A DNA stretch of 36,992 bases, taken from the NCBI GenBank assembly GCA_027324025.1, contig DAHVYW010000123.1, forward strand, positions 1 through 36,992, written 5' to 3'. Under the pieces are notes generated by a model. It was given only the letters and a program-made list of their open reading frames with translations. It did not search any database and was not told the DNA's origin. The translations under genes and the position numbers were made by a program. Origin of the DNA: JAJZQD01 sp021847735 (GTDB taxonomy: Bacteria > Bacillota > Thermincolia > Thermincolales > UBA2595). Positions 7,880 to 16,744 of the stretch are shown here, one piece after another. Position 1 is the stretch's first letter, and each line of letters opens with the position of its first letter.

Positions 7880-10012
7880 GTGAGCGCCACAAATATTGTG
7901 ATCAGGAAACGTATTACCAGGCTTTTTCTTGCAGTTGGAATGATTCTTATTTTGTTGATTGGAAGATTGGCATGGATACAGTTTGTCCGGGGGGACGAAC
8001 TTCGTGAAAAGGCCGAAGCAAACCGGATGGACGATATACCGGTTCCGGCCAAACGTGGTACTATATATGATAGAAACGGTGTAGAGCTGGTGGAAAGCAT
8101 CAGCTCAAATTCTATTTGCGCTTTCCCACCGGAAGTTAAGCGGGGTGACCCCGAAAAAACTGCGAGGGAGCTTGCCCGAATTCTCGATATTAAATATGAA
8201 GATGTTTATAAAAGAATTACAAAAGGAACCAACTTTGAGTACATAAAGAGAAAGGTCGATGACCCGCAAAAAATAGAGGAGATTAAAAAGCTTGACCTGC
8301 CCGGCATTGACATTGTTGAGGAAAGCCAGCGCTCATACCCTAAAGGCGATTTCGCCTCTCAAATTCTTGGATTTGTGGGAATGGATAACATAGGCCTGGA
8401 CGGCCTGGAAAAGAGATTAAACAAAGATCTGGAAGGGGTCAGGGGCCGGATAATCACCGAAAAGGATGCCAAAGGCCGGGATATTCCACAGGCTTTGCAT
8501 GATTACGAACCGCCTGTGCCGGGAAACAATGTTTGGCTGACCATTGACCAGACCATCCAGTATTTTGCTGAACGCGAACTGAATAATGTTGTTGAGCAGT
8601 ATAATCCTAAAGGTGCCACAGTGATTGTAATGGCCCCGAAAACCGGCGAGGTTCTGGCAATGGCCAACAGGCCGAGTTTTGACCCCGGAAAATACAACGA
8701 GTCACCGGTTGAAAATAGGCGGAATATAGCCATCCAGCTCAATTATGAGCCAGGTTCGACGTTTAAAGTCGTCACAGCCGCTTCGGCCCTGGAAGAGGGT
8801 GTTGTAAGTCCTGACAGCCGATTTTATGACCCGGGTTATGCAATAGTAGGGGATCGCAAAATAAAATGTTGGAGATACCCAAATGCCCATGGCGCCCAGT
8901 CCTTTGTTGAAGTGGTAGAGAATTCATGTAACCCCGGTTTTGTCAAAATTGGCCTGGATTTGGCCAAGGACAGGTTTTACAAATATATCCGGGCCTTCGG
9001 TTTCGGGCAGAAAACCGGCATCAGTCTGACTGGGGAGGCCGCTGGAATAGTAATCCCTGAAAAAATCGTTACGCCTATCAACCTGGCTACTATTTCCATC
9101 GGCCAGTCAGTTTCCGTAACACCTATTCAGTTGATTTCCGCGGTGGCCGCAGTGGCCAATGACGGGGTACTCATGAAGCCCCAGTTGGTCAAAGAGATAA
9201 AAGGCCAAAAAGGCAATGTAGTCTGGACACTTAAACCTGAACCTGTCCGGCAGGTTATTTCAAAATCGACGGCCCGGCAGTTGGCCGGTATTCTGGAGAA
9301 AGTCGTTAGTAACGGTACGGGTTTAAACGCGTATTTGGAAGGATACAGGGTGGCCGGAAAGACGGGTACGGCCCAAAAAGCAGGTGTTGGCGGATACTCC
9401 CAGGGAAAATACGTGGCTTCTTTTGCCGGATTCGCACCGGCGGATGACCCCCAGGTGGCAATTCTTTTAGTAATTGACGAACCTCAGGGTGGGGCCTATT
9501 ATGGTGGTCAGATTGCCGCACCGGTATTCAAAAACCTCATGAAAGACATCGTTCGATATTTAAATGTTACGCCCCAGTTAAGTTCCGAGGAGATTGAAAA
9601 GAAGGTCCAACAAGCCGAAGTGCTGGTGCCTGACGTGGTAAATACGTCTCTGGATGATGCCCAGAGAACCTTAACAGAGGCAGGGTTGGAAACACGAGTT
9701 GAAGGTGAAGGCTCTTGGGTAATCAACCAGCAGCCCAAAGGGGGAGCGAAATTCCCTAGCGGGACAAAGGTCATTATCTACTTAGGCCCACAGGGGAAAG
9801 GAATCCCCGTCGGCCAGGAGGTCACAATCCCTGATCTAACCGGTTTGACTATGAGGGAGGCCGGACAGTTACTGGGCCGGCTGGGTTTACAGCTAAACCC
9901 GGAGGGTACCGGGGTGGCTGCAGAACAGAAGATAGCGCCGGGAACTAAGGTTAGGTCCGGCTCAGCTGTAAAAGTAATCTTCAAGCCGCCAGTTGCAGAA
10001 CTGTCTCCGTAA
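7880..10012 (+). CDS. Penicillin-binding protein 2 (FtsI/SpoVD type) with two PASTA domains
   Basis: This 710-residue class B PBP has one N-terminal membrane helix, a dimerisation domain starting near RGTIYDRNGVELV, and a transpeptidase domain. The active-site motifs are S293-T-F-K296, S349-C-N351 and K494-T-G. Two PASTA repeats follow, at about residues 588-640 and 654-706. It crosslinks septal or spore-cortex peptidoglycan with its SEDS partner, encoded four genes downstream. Sporulators often have both FtsI and SpoVD in this cluster. Only one such PBP is present here, so it may serve vegetative division, sporulation or both. The start is GTG 7880 after GAGGGG. Confidence 0.9.
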   Translation: MSATNIVIRKRITRLFLAVGMILILLIGRLAWIQFVRGDELREKAEANRMDDIPVPAKRGTIYDRNGVELVESISSNSICAFPPEVKRGDPEKTARELARILDIKYEDVYKRITKGTNFEYIKRKVDDPQKIEEIKKLDLPGIDIVEESQRSYPKGDFASQILGFVGMDNIGLDGLEKRLNKDLEGVRGRIITEKDAKGRDIPQALHDYEPPVPGNNVWLTIDQTIQYFAERELNNVVEQYNPKGATVIVMAPKTGEVLAMANRPSFDPGKYNESPVENRRNIAIQLNYEPGSTFKVVTAASALEEGVVSPDSRFYDPGYAIVGDRKIKCWRYPNAHGAQSFVEVVENSCNPGFVKIGLDLAKDRFYKYIRAFGFGQKTGISLTGEAAGIVIPEKIVTPINLATISIGQSVSVTPIQLISAVAAVANDGVLMKPQLVKEIKGQKGNVVWTLKPEPVRQVISKSTARQLAGILEKVVSNGTGLNAYLEGYRVAGKTGTAQKAGVGGYSQGKYVASFAGFAPADDPQVAILLVIDEPQGGAYYGGQIAAPVFKNLMKDIVRYLNVTPQLSSEEIEKKVQQAEVLVPDVVNTSLDDAQRTLTEAGLETRVEGEGSWVINQQPKGGAKFPSGTKVIIYLGPQGKGIPVGQEVTIPDLTGLTMREAGQLLGRLGLQLNPEGTGVAAEQKIAPGTKVRSGSAVKVIFKPPVAELSP

Positions 10013-10021
10013 AGGTCAAGG

Positions 10022-10054
10022 GTTGGAATCGGGATTAATTATTCCGGTTCCAAC
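10022..10054 (+). terminator. Weak stem-loop after ftsI/spoVD
   Basis: GTTGGAA and TTCCAAC form a 7-bp stem extended by partial CGG/CCG pairing. The T-tract afterwards is poor (TCTGTGTTTTG), so read-through or processing is as likely as termination. Confidence 0.4.
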
Positions 10055-10100
10055 TCTGTGTTTTGTAGAAACGGTCAGGGAGAAAAATATGGATAAATTG

Positions 10101-10129
10101 GTTACAATTTGCCAATAATAATGTATAAC
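10101..10129 (+). promoter_or_regulatory. Predicted promoter upstream of murE
   Basis: GTTACA (10101-10106), a 17-bp spacer and TATAAC (10124-10129) resemble a sigma-A promoter. The site lies 24 bases before the murE start and just after a stem-loop, so an internal transcription start is plausible. Confidence 0.45.
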
Positions 10130-10152
10130 TTTAGCTGCGTGGAGGTTCCTAA

Positions 10153-11655
10153 ATGAAAACTCTCGGTGAATTGGTTCGTGACATAGACATAGTTGAAGCC
10201 AGGGGGGACATTGACATAGTGATCCCTGGGATAAGCTATGACTCCAGACAGGTTAAACCCGGATTTGCATTCGTATGTGTAGAGGGATTTAAAACAGATG
10301 GGCATAACTATGTTTCAGCCGCCTTGGGCAACGGTGCCGGAGCGGTGGTAGCTCAGAAAAGGGTAGATGTCCCTGAGGGGGTACCCCTTGTGCTTGTCCG
10401 GGACAGCCGCAGGGCCCTGGCTTTAATGGGTGCCGCATTTACCGAATTTCCTTCCCGCAAGCTCACTATGATTGGGATAACCGGAACCAATGGGAAGACC
10501 ACCACGACATATCTAATTGAGGAAATTTTCAAAGAGATGGGCTATAAAACGGGACTTATCGGGACAATTATGAATAAGATAAGTGACAAGATTTTACCTG
10601 TCACCAATACTACCCCCGAGTCCCTGGATCTACAGGTCCTGCTAAAAGAGATGGTGGACGCCGGGGTAAGTCATGTGGTCATGGAAGTTTCCTCCCATGC
10701 CCTGGAACTGGACCGCGTAGCGGGTGTAGAGTATGATATGGCAGTGTTTACTAATATTACCCAGGACCACCTTGACTTTCACTCGACCATGGAAAACTAC
10801 TTGGCGGCCAAGAAAAAACTCTTTATCAACTTGAACAAAGATACCGGAAAAAAGAAGATGAAATTCGGTATTATAAATATTGATGACCCCAGCGCCCAGG
10901 ATATTATTGAAGCTGCCACAGGTAAGGTACTCACTTACGGGGTTCAAAAAGATTGTGATATAAAAGCCTTCAATATCAGTTTGAGAGCTGACGGAGTAGC
11001 CTTTGACGTTTCAACCCCGGGGGGAGATTTCTGCCTGGGCCTGCACCTGACAGGTCTGTTTAATGTATATAACGCCTTGGCCGCAGTGGCCGTGGGATTT
11101 GCCGGAGGAATTCCCCTTGATTCCATTAAAAAGGCCCTTGAATTAGTAAAAGGAGTGCCTGGCCGCCTGGAGAAGGTTGATGAAGGACAGAAATTTTCTG
11201 TGCTAGTCGATTATGCCCACACCCCGGATGGCCTGGAAAACATTATCAGGGCTGCCCGAGAGTTTACCAGGGGCCGGGTTATCACGGTATTCGGCTGCGG
11301 TGGTGACCGGGACCGTACAAAACGGCCGGTGATGGGGGAGATTTCCGCCCGTTTGAGTGATTATACGATCCTGACCTCTGACAACCCCAGAACCGAAGAG
11401 CCTCTCTTTATTCTGTCCCAGATTGAGGAGGGTGTCAGAAAGGTTACAGACAGGACCAAATACTCAGTAACACCGGACCGCCGGGAAGCAATTGCCGGTG
11501 CCGTTAGAATGGCCCAGCCCGGGGATGTGATTCTCATCGCGGGAAAAGGGCATGAAACCTACCAATTGGTTAATGATAAGGTACTGCATTTTGATGACCG
11601 GGAAGTAGCCCGGGAGATTTTGGGACAGCTAAAAACGTCGTCAAACAAAGTATGA
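10153..11655 (+). CDS. murE: UDP-MurNAc-L-Ala-D-Glu:meso-diaminopimelate ligase
   Basis: The 500-residue ATP-dependent ligase adds the third amino acid of the peptidoglycan stem peptide. It shows the Mur ligase P-loop G111-T-N-G-K-T-T, the QDHLDFH motif, VDYAHTPDGLE, FGCGGDRDRTKR and, at residues 410-413, the DNPR motif that distinguishes meso-diaminopimelate enzymes from lysine-adding ones. The wall is therefore probably of the A1-gamma type. ATG 10153 follows a GGAGG site. The stop codon overlaps the first in-frame ATG (11652) of the next frame. Confidence 0.95.
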   Translation: MKTLGELVRDIDIVEARGDIDIVIPGISYDSRQVKPGFAFVCVEGFKTDGHNYVSAALGNGAGAVVAQKRVDVPEGVPLVLVRDSRRALALMGAAFTEFPSRKLTMIGITGTNGKTTTTYLIEEIFKEMGYKTGLIGTIMNKISDKILPVTNTTPESLDLQVLLKEMVDAGVSHVVMEVSSHALELDRVAGVEYDMAVFTNITQDHLDFHSTMENYLAAKKKLFINLNKDTGKKKMKFGIINIDDPSAQDIIEAATGKVLTYGVQKDCDIKAFNISLRADGVAFDVSTPGGDFCLGLHLTGLFNVYNALAAVAVGFAGGIPLDSIKKALELVKGVPGRLEKVDEGQKFSVLVDYAHTPDGLENIIRAAREFTRGRVITVFGCGGDRDRTKRPVMGEISARLSDYTILTSDNPRTEEPLFILSQIEEGVRKVTDRTKYSVTPDRREAIAGAVRMAQPGDVILIAGKGHETYQLVNDKVLHFDDREVAREILGQLKTSSNKV

Positions 11656-11666
11656 GGTGCGTCCAG

Positions 11667-13052
11667 ATGAACAGATTCACGGCGAGGGAAATTGCTGATG
11701 CGTTGTCCGGGGAAATATTACAGGGCAGCCCAGAGGTCACTTTTGACCGCATATCTACCGACACCAGACAAATTAATGAAGGTGATCTTTTCATAGCATT
11801 AATCGGGGAACATTTTGATGCCCACGAATTTGCCGACAAAGCAATTATGGCCAACGCCGGAGGATTAATTGTCAGCCGTCAGGTCGATACAGGCGAATGG
11901 CAGGGACCGGTCATAATGGTAGCTGATACTCTCCGGGCCTTACAGGGGATGGGCCATTTTGCCCGCCGGCATTTCAAAGGACTGGTAGTGGGAGTTACGG
12001 GAAGCAATGGTAAAACGACTACCAAGGATATGATTGCCTCTGTTTTGGAACAAAAATATGTCACCCTGAAAACAGAGGGTAATTTTAATAATGAAATCGG
12101 TCTTCCCCTCACTCTGTTAAAATTAGATCATACATATGGGGCTGCCGTCTTGGAAATGGGCATGAGAGGCCTTGGGGAAATTGACCTGTTGGCCGGAATT
12201 GCCCTTCCCGACGGTGCTGTGATAACCAATATCGGGGAGACCCATTTGGAGCGGCTTGGCACAGTGGCCAATATTGCCCGCGCCAAAGGTGAAATTCTTG
12301 ACCATATTTCTACTGACGGGTTTGCTGTACTAAACGGGGATGACCCTCTGGTGTGCCGGCAGGCTGCCCGCTGCCGGGGCAGGGTTGTTTTTTACGGCAC
12401 TGGCGCTAATGCATCCGTAAAGGCTGTAAATATAACAACTTCCCAAGGCAAAACCGTGAGTTTTACGGCACATACCCCGGCGGGTGAGATTCGACTGAAT
12501 CTACCGGTCCCGGGCAGGCACAATGTGCAAAATGCCCTGGCAGCAGTGGGGGTAGGCCTGGAAGCCGGGTTAACGCGGGAACAGATAAAAAGCGGGCTTG
12601 AAAGCACGCGGCTGACAGCCATGCGATTGGAGGTCATTGAAAGCAAAAGGACAACCATTATTAACGATACTTACAATGCCAATCCGGCATCAACCAAAGC
12701 CGCCCTACAGATTCTTGCGGATTTGGGCGAGGGGCGCAGAAAGGTGGCAATCCTTGGAGACATGTACGAACTGGGCCGCCGGGCAGCCGAAGGGCACCGG
12801 GAAGTTGGCAGTGAAGCAGCGGCAAAGGAAGTGGATGTTCTTATCACGGTAGGCAGGCTGGCCGAGGAAATTGCCCTTGGGGCTTCAACGGCGGAAAGGG
12901 CACCGGAAGAAATAATTAGTTTCAATACCAATGCGGAAGTGAAAAAATTCCTAGAAAAGATAATCCGACCCGGGGACATGGTCCTTGTTAAGGGGTCAAG
13001 GGGAATGAAGCTGGAGGAGATTGTTGACTGCCTGGTGAAGATGGAAAAGTAG
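11667..13052 (+). CDS. murF: UDP-MurNAc-tripeptide:D-Ala-D-Ala ligase
   Basis: The 461-residue Mur ligase completes the pentapeptide by adding D-Ala-D-Ala. It has GVTGSNGKTTTKDM (P-loop), TEGNFNNEIGLPLTLL, LEMGMRGLGEI, TNIGETHLERLG and INDTYNANPAS, in MurF order. ATG 11667 follows GAGGTG at a good distance; the in-frame ATG 11652 overlaps the murE stop and lacks a site of its own. It is translationally close to murE, so coupling is likely. The stop codon lies inside the first unit of a short tandem repeat. Confidence 0.95.
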   Translation: MNRFTAREIADALSGEILQGSPEVTFDRISTDTRQINEGDLFIALIGEHFDAHEFADKAIMANAGGLIVSRQVDTGEWQGPVIMVADTLRALQGMGHFARRHFKGLVVGVTGSNGKTTTKDMIASVLEQKYVTLKTEGNFNNEIGLPLTLLKLDHTYGAAVLEMGMRGLGEIDLLAGIALPDGAVITNIGETHLERLGTVANIARAKGEILDHISTDGFAVLNGDDPLVCRQAARCRGRVVFYGTGANASVKAVNITTSQGKTVSFTAHTPAGEIRLNLPVPGRHNVQNALAAVGVGLEAGLTREQIKSGLESTRLTAMRLEVIESKRTTIINDTYNANPASTKAALQILADLGEGRRKVAILGDMYELGRRAAEGHREVGSEAAAKEVDVLITVGRLAEEIALGASTAERAPEEIISFNTNAEVKKFLEKIIRPGDMVLVKGSRGMKLEEIVDCLVKMEK

Positions 13053-13127
13053 AAATACATAAAAATAGAAGTACATAAAAGTAGAAAGAGAGACAAACGG
13101 AGAGGCAAACGGAGAGGCAAACTAGGG
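13050..13127 (+). repeat. Two short tandem repeats between murF and mraY
   Basis: A 16-bp unit is repeated (13050-13065 and 13066-13081, two mismatches) with a partial third unit to 13090; its first TAG is the murF stop. It is followed by a 12-bp unit in about 2.5 copies (13092-13103, 13104-13115, then a degenerate one to 13127). The last degenerate unit runs into AGGGGGAGA, the mraY ribosome-binding site. Confidence 0.8.
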
Positions 13128-13134
13128 GGAGAAT

Positions 13135-14109
13135 TTGTTGAATGACGTATTATACGGTTTCGGGGTGGCCTTTTTGACAGCACTTTTAATCGGGCCCCTA
13201 TTGATACCGGCCCTGTACAAATTAAAATTTGGCCAGTATATCAGGACCGACGGGCCGCAAAGACACCTGCAAAAGGCCGGTACCCCGACTATGGGAGGGG
13301 TTATGTTCCTGGTGGGGATGGCAGTAGGGACGATATTGTTTGGAGCTAAGACCGGTACAGTCTTCCTGGTTTTTGGCACCACCGTGGCCTTTGGCGCCAT
13401 TGGTTTTATTGATGACTATATAAAAGTGGTTTTGAAAAGGCCTCTCGGACTGCGGGCCCGCGAAAAGCTGGGTGGCCAGTTCGGAGTGGCTATAGTGGCA
13501 TCGGTTATTGCTGTATTTGTCCTCAACAGGGGGACTGACCTGATAATCCCTTTCAGCGGTTATAAACTGCCCATCGGACCGGTTCTTTACCTGGTTTTTT
13601 CCACTTTGATTATAGTAGGGACAACCAATGCCGTAAACCTTACTGACGGGCTGGACGGACTTGCTGCCGGTTCAATGGCGATTACCTCGGCGGCCTTTGT
13701 GTTGATTGCGCTGATGATGGATAAACCCGCAAACGAAATAACTGTAGTAGCAGCAGCACTTGTGGGTGCATGTCTAGGTTTTTTGAAATACAATATTCAC
13801 CCGGCCCGGGTATTTATGGGGGATACAGGGTCCCTGGCCCTGGGCGGTGCTCTGGCCAGTATGGCTATAGTGACACGGACGGAACTTTTTCTACCCTTTA
13901 TCGGGGTTATCTATTTTGTTGAAACTCTGTCCGTTATCATTCAGGTTATATCATTCAAGCTGACGGGTAAAAGGGTTTTTCGGATGAGCCCGCTTCACCA
14001 CCATTTTGAATTGGCCGGATGGTCGGAACAAAAGGTTGTCAGGGTTTTTTGGGTTGTCTCCCTGGTGGGGGCACTGATAGGCGGGCTTGGATTGTATCAT
14101 ATCGGATAG
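13135..14109 (+). CDS. mraY: Phospho-N-acetylmuramoyl-pentapeptide-transferase MraY
   Basis: This 324-residue polytopic membrane enzyme transfers phospho-MurNAc-pentapeptide to undecaprenyl phosphate, forming lipid I. Conserved cytoplasmic motifs are visible: GPQRHLQKAGTPTMGG, GFIDDYIKV, NAVNLTDGLDGLAAG, FLKYNIHPARVFMGDTGS and SPLHHHFELAGW. The Asp residues of DDY and of the DGLDG loop bind Mg2+ and substrate in the family. There are about ten hydrophobic segments. The start is TTG 13135 (or TTG 13138), preceded by AGGGGGAGA. Confidence 0.95.
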   Translation: MLNDVLYGFGVAFLTALLIGPLLIPALYKLKFGQYIRTDGPQRHLQKAGTPTMGGVMFLVGMAVGTILFGAKTGTVFLVFGTTVAFGAIGFIDDYIKVVLKRPLGLRAREKLGGQFGVAIVASVIAVFVLNRGTDLIIPFSGYKLPIGPVLYLVFSTLIIVGTTNAVNLTDGLDGLAAGSMAITSAAFVLIALMMDKPANEITVVAAALVGACLGFLKYNIHPARVFMGDTGSLALGGALASMAIVTRTELFLPFIGVIYFVETLSVIIQVISFKLTGKRVFRMSPLHHHFELAGWSEQKVVRVFWVVSLVGALIGGLGLYHIG

Positions 14110-14142
14110 CGGAAATGTCAGGATGGAAAGCAGGGGGCCAAA

Positions 14143-15522
14143 TTGGATGCAAAAGAAAGGATATTACAGGTAAGAGACAAGAGGGTGTTAGTAGTCGGTA
14201 TTGCCAGGAGCGGGGTAGCAGTAGCCAGATTCCTGGTGGAAAAAGGGACAAAGGTGGTCCTGACCGACAAAAAAACCCGGGAGGAACTGGCTGACACTCT
14301 TAAAGAGGTCCCCGTCAACCCGGTAGAGATAATTACCGGAGAGTACCCGGAATACAATGCCGGTGAATTCGATTTTTTGGTAGTTAGCCCCGGGGTGCCC
14401 CTAACCATTCCGCCTGTTCAAAGGGCCTTTGCTCTGGGAATACCGGTTTTTAGTGAACTGGAACTGGCTTACAGGTTTGCCCGTTCACCTATTGTGGCGA
14501 TAACCGGGACAAACGGAAAGACCACGACCACATCACTGATAGGTGAGATATTTAGACATTACCGTAAGCGGGTGTGCGTTGGTGGGAACATCGGCCTGCC
14601 CCTGGCCCTGGAAGTAGAAAAGTACAGCCCCGAAGACATCATTGTGGCAGAAGTGTCAAGTTTTCAACTTGAATGCATAGACAAATTCAAACCCCGGGTG
14701 AGCCTCATCCTGAATTTTACACCCGACCACCTGGATAGGCATGGCACCATGGAAAATTACACTGCCGCCAAAGCCCGGATATTTGAAAACCAGGACGGAT
14801 GTGATTTTACTATTCTCAATTACGATGACCCGGAGGTTGCCGCCCTGTACACAAAAACAAAGGGGCAAGTTATATTTTTCAGCCATAAGCATAAGTTAGA
14901 AGAAGGAATCTTTGTCGAGGACGGACAAATCACTGTTAAACTTGGCGAAACAACAGAAAATGTTTGCCCTGTCAAAGAGGTTTTCATCAAGGGTGCCCAC
15001 AACCTGGAGAATGCCCTTGCCGCCACCGGTGCAGCATATGTCATGGGGGTCCCGGGCGCAGTTATCGGTGAAACCTTGCGGCAGTTCAGGGGTGTGGCCC
15101 ACCGGCTGGAGCTGGTGGCTGAAATCGGTGGGGTGAAATTTATCAATGACTCCAAAGGCACCAACCCGGACGCCTCGATAAAAGCCCTCGAAGCTTATGA
15201 TGAACCGATAGTGCTTTTAGCCGGCGGACGTAACAAGGGAAGCGATTTTACTGAATTTGCCCGCAAAATTAGGGAAAAAGTGCGGAGTTTGGTGGTTTTG
15301 GGTGAGTGTAGGGAAGAGATAAAAACGGCTGTGGCAAAGACCGGTTTTAGCGAAATTCACGAAGCCGGGACTTTTGACGAGGCGGTAGGAATTGCCGCCA
15401 GGGAGGCCAAACCCGGTGAAATTGTCCTGTTATCACCCGCGTGTGCCAGTTGGGACATGTTTAAGAACTTCGAAGAGAGAGGGGAACGTTTCAAAGAAGT
15501 TGTGATGAACCTAAGGGGGTAG
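14143..15522 (+). CDS. murD: UDP-MurNAc-L-alanine:D-glutamate ligase
   Basis: The 459-residue ligase adds D-Glu to UDP-MurNAc-L-Ala. It shows the N-terminal VLVVGIARSGVAVARFL UDP-binding fold, ITGTNGKTTTTSL (P-loop), EVSSFQLECI, TPDHLDRHGTM, INDSKGTNPDASIKAL, LLAGGRNKGSDF and a C-terminal LSPACASWDMFKNFEERG segment, all typical of MurD. The start is TTG 14143 after a purine-rich AGCAGGGGG. It is 33 bases after mraY and 6 before ftsW. Confidence 0.95.
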   Translation: MDAKERILQVRDKRVLVVGIARSGVAVARFLVEKGTKVVLTDKKTREELADTLKEVPVNPVEIITGEYPEYNAGEFDFLVVSPGVPLTIPPVQRAFALGIPVFSELELAYRFARSPIVAITGTNGKTTTTSLIGEIFRHYRKRVCVGGNIGLPLALEVEKYSPEDIIVAEVSSFQLECIDKFKPRVSLILNFTPDHLDRHGTMENYTAAKARIFENQDGCDFTILNYDDPEVAALYTKTKGQVIFFSHKHKLEEGIFVEDGQITVKLGETTENVCPVKEVFIKGAHNLENALAATGAAYVMGVPGAVIGETLRQFRGVAHRLELVAEIGGVKFINDSKGTNPDASIKALEAYDEPIVLLAGGRNKGSDFTEFARKIREKVRSLVVLGECREEIKTAVAKTGFSEIHEAGTFDEAVGIAAREAKPGEIVLLSPACASWDMFKNFEERGERFKEVVMNLRG

Positions 15523-15528
15523 TTCTAG

Positions 15529-16632
15529 TTGTTTCCTCGAAAAAAGTCACCGGATATTTTGCTCTTTGCGGCAACTGTTGCGCTTCTGAGTATAGGCATT
15601 GTTATGGTATACAGCGCAAGCCAGGTTACAGCCTATGAGAAACTGGATGACACCTTTTATTATCTTAAAAAACAACTGGTTTGGGCTCTGATCGGCATAT
15701 TTGCCATGGTATCAGTAATGAAAATAGATTACTGGAAATACAAAAAACTGGCAGTGCCTTTTCTGATTATTGCCTTTATCCTACTAATTATAGTTATCCT
15801 GCCCGGCGTCGGGAAGAGTGTGAAAGGGGCCCAGCGGTGGCTGGGTGTTGGTCCGCTCACTGTCCAGCCTTCGGAAGTGATAAAGTTGTCCCTGGTGCTG
15901 TTTATGGCCTATGGGCTAAGCAGGTACAGGGACCGGCTGCGTTACTTCACCGGCGGAGTACTGCCGTTTCTTGTTGTCCTCGGTCTGGCCTGTGGGTTAA
16001 TTCTGATGCAGCCTGATTTGGGTACTGCTGTTTCTGCGGCAGGCACAGTATATATAATGCTGTTTGCCGCCGGGGCAAGGGGCAAGCACCTGTTTTACCT
16101 GGCGCTGGCCGGACTGGCAGCGGTGGGTTTGGCAATTGCCCTGGAACCGTACCGGATGACCCGGTTTTTGGCTTTTCTAAACCCGTGGAAAGATCCGCGG
16201 GGTACCGGGTTTCATATAATTCAATCATTATATGCCCTTGGTTCCGGCGGGTTATTCGGGTCTGGTTTGGGTCAGAGCCATCAGAAATTTTTTTATCTTC
16301 CCGAACAGCATACGGATTTTATTTTTGCGGTTTTGGGGGAGGAACTGGGATTTTTAGGCGGCGCATTGGTAATAACTTTGTTTCTGCTTTTTGTTTGGAG
16401 GGGTTTTAAAATAGCCCTGAGCACCCAGGATTCCTTTGCCAGCCTGTTAGCTGTAGGTGTTACCTCAATGATTGCCCTTCAGGTAATTATAAATATCGGA
16501 GTTGTCACAGGATCGCTGCCTATTACCGGAATTCCACTCCCCCTAATCAGTTTCGGGGGGTCTTCACTGGTGTTTACCCTTACCGGGGTGGGGATTCTTC
16601 TCAATATTTCGCGATACATTTCATACCGGTAG
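15529..16632 (+). CDS. SEDS peptidoglycan glycosyltransferase FtsW/SpoVE
   Basis: This 367-residue membrane protein has about ten hydrophobic segments. SEDS-family signatures are present: YSASQ near the N terminus, GAQRWLGVGPLTVQPSE, LMQPDLGTA, GLGQSHQKFFYLPEQHTDFI (the conserved extracellular loop) and GIPLPLISFGGSS. It polymerises lipid II together with a class B PBP, here the FtsI/SpoVD protein four genes upstream. With one copy in the window I cannot separate vegetative FtsW from sporulation SpoVE. The start is TTG 15529 after AAGGGGG. Confidence 0.9.
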   Translation: MFPRKKSPDILLFAATVALLSIGIVMVYSASQVTAYEKLDDTFYYLKKQLVWALIGIFAMVSVMKIDYWKYKKLAVPFLIIAFILLIIVILPGVGKSVKGAQRWLGVGPLTVQPSEVIKLSLVLFMAYGLSRYRDRLRYFTGGVLPFLVVLGLACGLILMQPDLGTAVSAAGTVYIMLFAAGARGKHLFYLALAGLAAVGLAIALEPYRMTRFLAFLNPWKDPRGTGFHIIQSLYALGSGGLFGSGLGQSHQKFFYLPEQHTDFIFAVLGEELGFLGGALVITLFLLFVWRGFKIALSTQDSFASLLAVGVTSMIALQVIINIGVVTGSLPITGIPLPLISFGGSSLVFTLTGVGILLNISRYISYR

Positions 16633-16642
16633 CAGTTGACAT

Positions 16643-16670
16643 TTGACAAATCTGGCCTGTCAGATATAAT
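16643..16670 (+). promoter_or_regulatory. Consensus sigma-A promoter upstream of murG
   Basis: TTGACA (16643-16648), a 16-bp spacer and TATAAT (16665-16670) match both consensus hexamers exactly. A second TTGACA lies seven bases upstream (16636-16641). This is the strongest promoter-like sequence in the cluster and separates an early from a late transcription unit. Confidence 0.75.
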
Positions 16671-16744
16671 AAAAATGTTTATTTAGAATAAAAGAATTGT
16701 CGAAGAAATGGTTATTACATTTCGGAGTTTGGGGGTGAAGGCCC

